58,481 bases of DNA from an uncultured Clostridia bacterium (lineage in GTDB: Bacteria; Bacillota; Clostridia; Oscillospirales; SIG627). The stretch lies in contig CAMPCJ010000003.1 in the NCBI GenBank assembly GCA_946645685.1, positions 1 to 58,481 on the forward strand, read 5' to 3'. Positions 56,400 to 58,481 of this stretch are shown here, piece by piece. A program made the position numbers and the translations under genes. The stretch's first letter is position 1, and every line of letters starts with the position of its first letter. The notes under the pieces were generated by a model that worked only from the letters and a program-made list of their open reading frames with translations, ran no database searches and was not told the origin of the DNA.

Positions 56400-56803
56400 A
56401 GAAGAAAAACGCGATGACCCTTCTTTGCCTGATCGGGTGGACCGTCTTCCTGGGCGGGATCTATCTGGCGCTGGCGGAAACGCCTTACACGATGTTCGTA
56501 TCGATGGTTTACGCCGTTGCAGGCACCGTTTTGTTCGTGTTCTTCCTCCTGGTCAACGGCGGTGCGCGCTCTCTTCCCAGCGTGGAGGAGCGCCGGGCGC
56601 TTGCGGCGGAAGAAAAGAAGGACAACGGGAAGGGCGACGCAAAGCGGGATAAGGCTCATGACCCGCCTTCCCGCCCTGATCTGTTCCATTTGGGTGCGGA
56701 AAAGCAGGATAAGGTCGCTCGTCTCCTTTTGATTTTGGCTGCTCCCTTCTTTTTCGTGCTTGCCGCCGATTATATTTATCTACACTTTTTCTGGAAGGAT
56801 TGA
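56396..56803 (+). CDS. Small membrane protein of unknown function
   Basis: 135 residues, ATG overlapping the recD2 stop. Three hydrophobic spans (AMTLLCLIGWTVFLGGIYL; MFVSMVYAVAGTVLFVFFLL; LLLILAAPFFFVLAADYIYL) with a charged Glu/Lys/Arg-rich cytoplasmic or external middle part. No recognised domain. It lies 3 nt before walJ in an operon of core genes, so it is probably expressed with it. Confidence 0.75.
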   Translation: MKKKNAMTLLCLIGWTVFLGGIYLALAETPYTMFVSMVYAVAGTVLFVFFLLVNGGARSLPSVEERRALAAEEKKDNGKGDAKRDKAHDPPSRPDLFHLGAEKQDKVARLLLILAAPFFFVLAADYIYLHFFWKD

Positions 56804-56806
56804 CCA

Positions 56807-57607
56807 ATGGATTGTTATACGCTTTTTTCAGGCTCTTCCGGGAACTGCATCTACGTCAAGGAAGGGGAAAACGAGATCCTGATCGACGCGGGAGCCAACT
56901 GCAAGAAAATATCGCTCGCTCTCTCTTCCATCGGAACGGATCTTTCCCGGATCAGCGCGGTTTTGCTCACCCATGAACACATCGATCACGTTGCGGCGCT
57001 GCCGGTGGTTTTGAACGCCCGCCCCGTTCCGGTGTACTGTCAGGAAAAGGTGGCGAAGGAGATCTACTTCGGCTACCAGATGCACGATAAACCCAAATGG
57101 GCGGAAAACTTTGCCAAATGCGTGCGCACGGTAGAGCCGGATAAGGAATATGAGATCGGAGATCTTGTTTTTGCCCCCTTTCGCACCCCACACGACAGCG
57201 TTGACAGTGAAGGATTTGTCTTGCAGGAAGGGAAGCTGGGGATCGCCACGGACCTGGGCTTTGTCTCTCCGGAGGTTCGTCGGGCGCTGCTTGGATGCGA
57301 AAACGTGATCCTGGAAGCCAATCACGACCTGGAAATGCTTTGGAACGGATCTTACCCGTATCAATTGAAGGAGCGCGTCGCCTCCGATACGGGACATTTG
57401 AATAACGACGCCTCCGCCGCCTTTGCCGTTGAAATGCTGTCCGCCGGCTGCGGCAGCTTCACGCTGTTTCATTTGTCCGCGGAAAACAATACGCCTCTCC
57501 TGGCGCGGGATGCGTACCTCGCCCGCCTTTCCGAAGCGGGCGCGAGGGAGGGAAGAGAGTATACCCTTAAGATCGCGCAGCGAAGCGGGGTGACGAAAGT
57601 CCTATGA
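56807..57607 (+). CDS. walJ: MBL-fold metallohydrolase WalJ (YycJ)
   Basis: 266 residues. Metal motif HEHIDH (about 52-57), earlier SGSSGNCIYV (about 8-17) typical of the YycJ group, FRTPHDSVDSEGF (about 122), and HLSAENNTP near the end. WalJ is a phosphodiesterase-like MBL protein associated with DNA replication-cell division coordination. walRK is not present in the window. Overlaps rlmH by 4 nt, the standard walJ-rlmH order. Confidence 0.93.
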   Translation: MDCYTLFSGSSGNCIYVKEGENEILIDAGANCKKISLALSSIGTDLSRISAVLLTHEHIDHVAALPVVLNARPVPVYCQEKVAKEIYFGYQMHDKPKWAENFAKCVRTVEPDKEYEIGDLVFAPFRTPHDSVDSEGFVLQEGKLGIATDLGFVSPEVRRALLGCENVILEANHDLEMLWNGSYPYQLKERVASDTGHLNNDASAAFAVEMLSAGCGSFTLFHLSAENNTPLLARDAYLARLSEAGAREGREYTLKIAQRSGVTKVL

Positions 57608-58098
57608 ATTTCGTGATCATCAGTGTAGGCGAACAGAAGGAGTCCTATTACCGGGAAGCCTTCGCCGAGTATGAGAAACGTATGCTTTCCTTAGGGGGAC
57701 TTGAAAGCGTCGTGATCAAACCCGCCGCCACCCCCGGCAGAGAATTGAAGCCGGAGGAGATCCGGCAGGCTTTGGAAAAGGAGGGGGAAGCGATCCGCCG
57801 CGCTCTGTCCCAGCCTCGTTTTTCCCGCTATTGGAAGGTCGCTCTTTGTGTAGAGGGAAAGCCCCTTTCCTCGGAAGGGCTTGCCGAGAAGCTGGATCAC
57901 GCCGCCCTTTCCGGCAAAAGCGGCGCCGTCTTTCTCATCGGATCCTCCTGGGGCTTGGACGAAAGCGTCAAGGCGGCAAGCGATCTTCGGCTGTCCTTTT
58001 CATCCATGACTTTTCCCCATTCGCTTTTCCGGGTCATGCTGGCGGAGCAGATCTACCGGGCGGCAAATATCCTGTCCGGCGGAAAATATCACAAATAA
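57604..58098 (+). CDS. rlmH: 23S rRNA pseudouridine-1915 N3-methyltransferase RlmH
   Basis: 164 residues, typical (159). ATG 57604 overlaps the walJ stop. SPOUT fold with a knot: VFLIGSSWGLDESVK (about 115) and the C-terminal RVMLAEQIYRAANILSGGKYHK. Methylates pseudouridine 1915 in helix 69 of 23S rRNA using S-adenosylmethionine, on 70S ribosomes. Last gene of the lnt operon. Confidence 0.97.
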   Translation: MNFVIISVGEQKESYYREAFAEYEKRMLSLGGLESVVIKPAATPGRELKPEEIRQALEKEGEAIRRALSQPRFSRYWKVALCVEGKPLSSEGLAEKLDHAALSGKSGAVFLIGSSWGLDESVKAASDLRLSFSSMTFPHSLFRVMLAEQIYRAANILSGGKYHK

Positions 58099-58151
58099 AA
58101 ACCTATATCCGCTCCTTTTCGGTTCCTGCTGTTTTAAAACTGAGAGCCGAA

Positions 58152-58189
58152 AAAAGACCTCACCAAAACATGTTTTGGTGAGGTCTTTT
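58152..58189. terminator. Bidirectional terminator, perfect 38-bp palindrome
   Basis: Nineteen bases on each side of position 58170 are exact complements, with AAAA and TTTT outside the GACCTCACC/GGTGAGGTC stem. It serves rlmH (plus) and the dockerin-repeat gene (minus). Confidence 0.9.
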
Positions 58190-58245
58190 GCTTCAAACGG
58201 CGCTTCAATCCTTAAAAGAGCGCCGTCGTACCGATTTGGTAAGGT

Positions 58246-58481
58246 TTATTTCGGACCGAGAGTGACGGTGGAAGTGCCGGTCTCAGCGTTGTAGTTTGCC
58301 AAGTAGTTCTTTAAGCGGACGATGTCCTTGCTGCTGATCACGCCGTCCCCGTTGGCGTCCGCCCCGGGGGAAAGCTCCACGGTGGAAGTGCCGGTCTCAG
58401 CGTTGTAGTTTGCCAGGTAGTTCTTCAAGCGGACGATGTCCTTGCTGCTGATCACGCCGTCCCCGTTGGCGTCCGCCCCGG
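58246..58481 (-). CDS. C-terminus of a dockerin-repeat protein, 5' end beyond the window
   Basis: The open frame runs from the window edge to the stop at 58246 with no start in sight; an internal ATG at 58455 is not taken as the start because the frame continues unbroken to the edge. It contains two near-identical 38-residue units, ADANGDGVISSKDIVRLKNY followed by LANYNAETGTSTV, the second unit ending the protein with TVTLGPK. Each unit is one dockerin type I repeat: a DANGDG calcium loop and a helix. Together they can form a complete dockerin, unlike the single loops in the four cassette proteins. The rest of the protein, possibly a glycosidase or surface protein, is outside the window. Confidence 0.85.
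   Translation of the reverse strand, partial: GADANGDGVISSKDIVRLKNYLANYNAETGTSTVELSPGADANGDGVISSKDIVRLKNYLANYNAETGTSTVTLGPK
58265..58481 (-). repeat. 114-bp tandem dockerin-coding repeat
   Basis: Unit 58265-58378 and a second, incomplete unit 58379-58481. The aligned 103 bases differ at two positions, both silent. Such identity at DNA level indicates recent duplication or gene conversion; more units may continue past the edge. Confidence 0.9.

Noticed and set aside
58265-58481. A possible CRISPR array at the right edge because of regular repeats.
   Set aside because: The 114-bp units encode in-frame dockerin repeats without spacers.

Overview
The window looks like chromosome from an endospore-forming, moderately high-GC member of the Clostridia (Bacillota), of the kind found in gut, rumen or digester communities (Oscillospirales- or Christensenellales-like; a by-eye inference, not a phylogeny). 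The support is a near-complete set of engulfment and mother-cell sporulation genes (ylbJ-like, yqfC-yqfD, spoIIIAA-AH, spoIIQ, yabP-yabQ, uninterrupted sigK, a SipL-like spore-coat protein), strong AGGAGG-type ribosome binding sites, many short overlapping operons, and secreted proteins with dockerin-type calcium loops.

Layout. 1-3021: a truncated cysteine-peptidase-like gene, an ACT-domain regulator, a malic enzyme and a small Cys-rich protein. 3067-10931: a ylbJ-like gene divergent from yqfC-yqfD-phoH-ybeY-era-recO-mutS2. 11291-22184: the accessory part of the window, with a SleB-like wall hydrolase, a GH28-like beta-helix protein, and two tandem copies of a two-gene cassette. Each cassette has a secreted neutral-ceramidase-like protein followed by a secreted solute-binding-protein-like protein, and all four proteins carry one dockerin-type loop directly after the signal peptide. 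22326-26877: pyridoxamine kinase, a SpoIID-like protein with five peptidoglycan-binding repeats, an acetyltransferase and a CBM9-like protein. 27026-32133: DUF5685, J-domain, membrane protein, dGTPase, MBL hydrolase and CAP-lipoprotein genes. 32170-36850 (minus): spoIIIAA-AH. 36960-42358: metallophosphoesterase, DUF1540, and yraN-rnhB-rbgA-lepB-rplS-ppx. 42499-48109: sigK, sipL-like, a small lipoprotein, a conserved unknown, spoIIQ, divIC, yabQ, yabP. 48162-52482: rqcP, mazG, radA, lplA, mrp. 52628-58098: lnt-recD2-small membrane protein-walJ-rlmH. 58246-end: the C-terminus of a protein made of near-identical dockerin repeats.

How it fits together. SpoIIQ and SpoIIIAH, the two halves of the forespore/mother-cell channel, are both here, as is sigma-K. 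Sigma-E-like promoters (about kmATATT-13/14-CATAnnnT) can be read upstream of spoIIIAA, yabP, the sipL-like gene and yqfC, and a sigma-E/sigma-K-like one upstream of an uncharacterised 287-residue protein. The most novel part is the duplicated dockerin-ceramidase/dockerin-binding-protein cassette, which has no ABC permease nearby and so may be an extracellular hydrolase-plus-binding-protein pair rather than an importer. No rRNA, tRNA, CRISPR array, insertion sequence or prophage was recognised.
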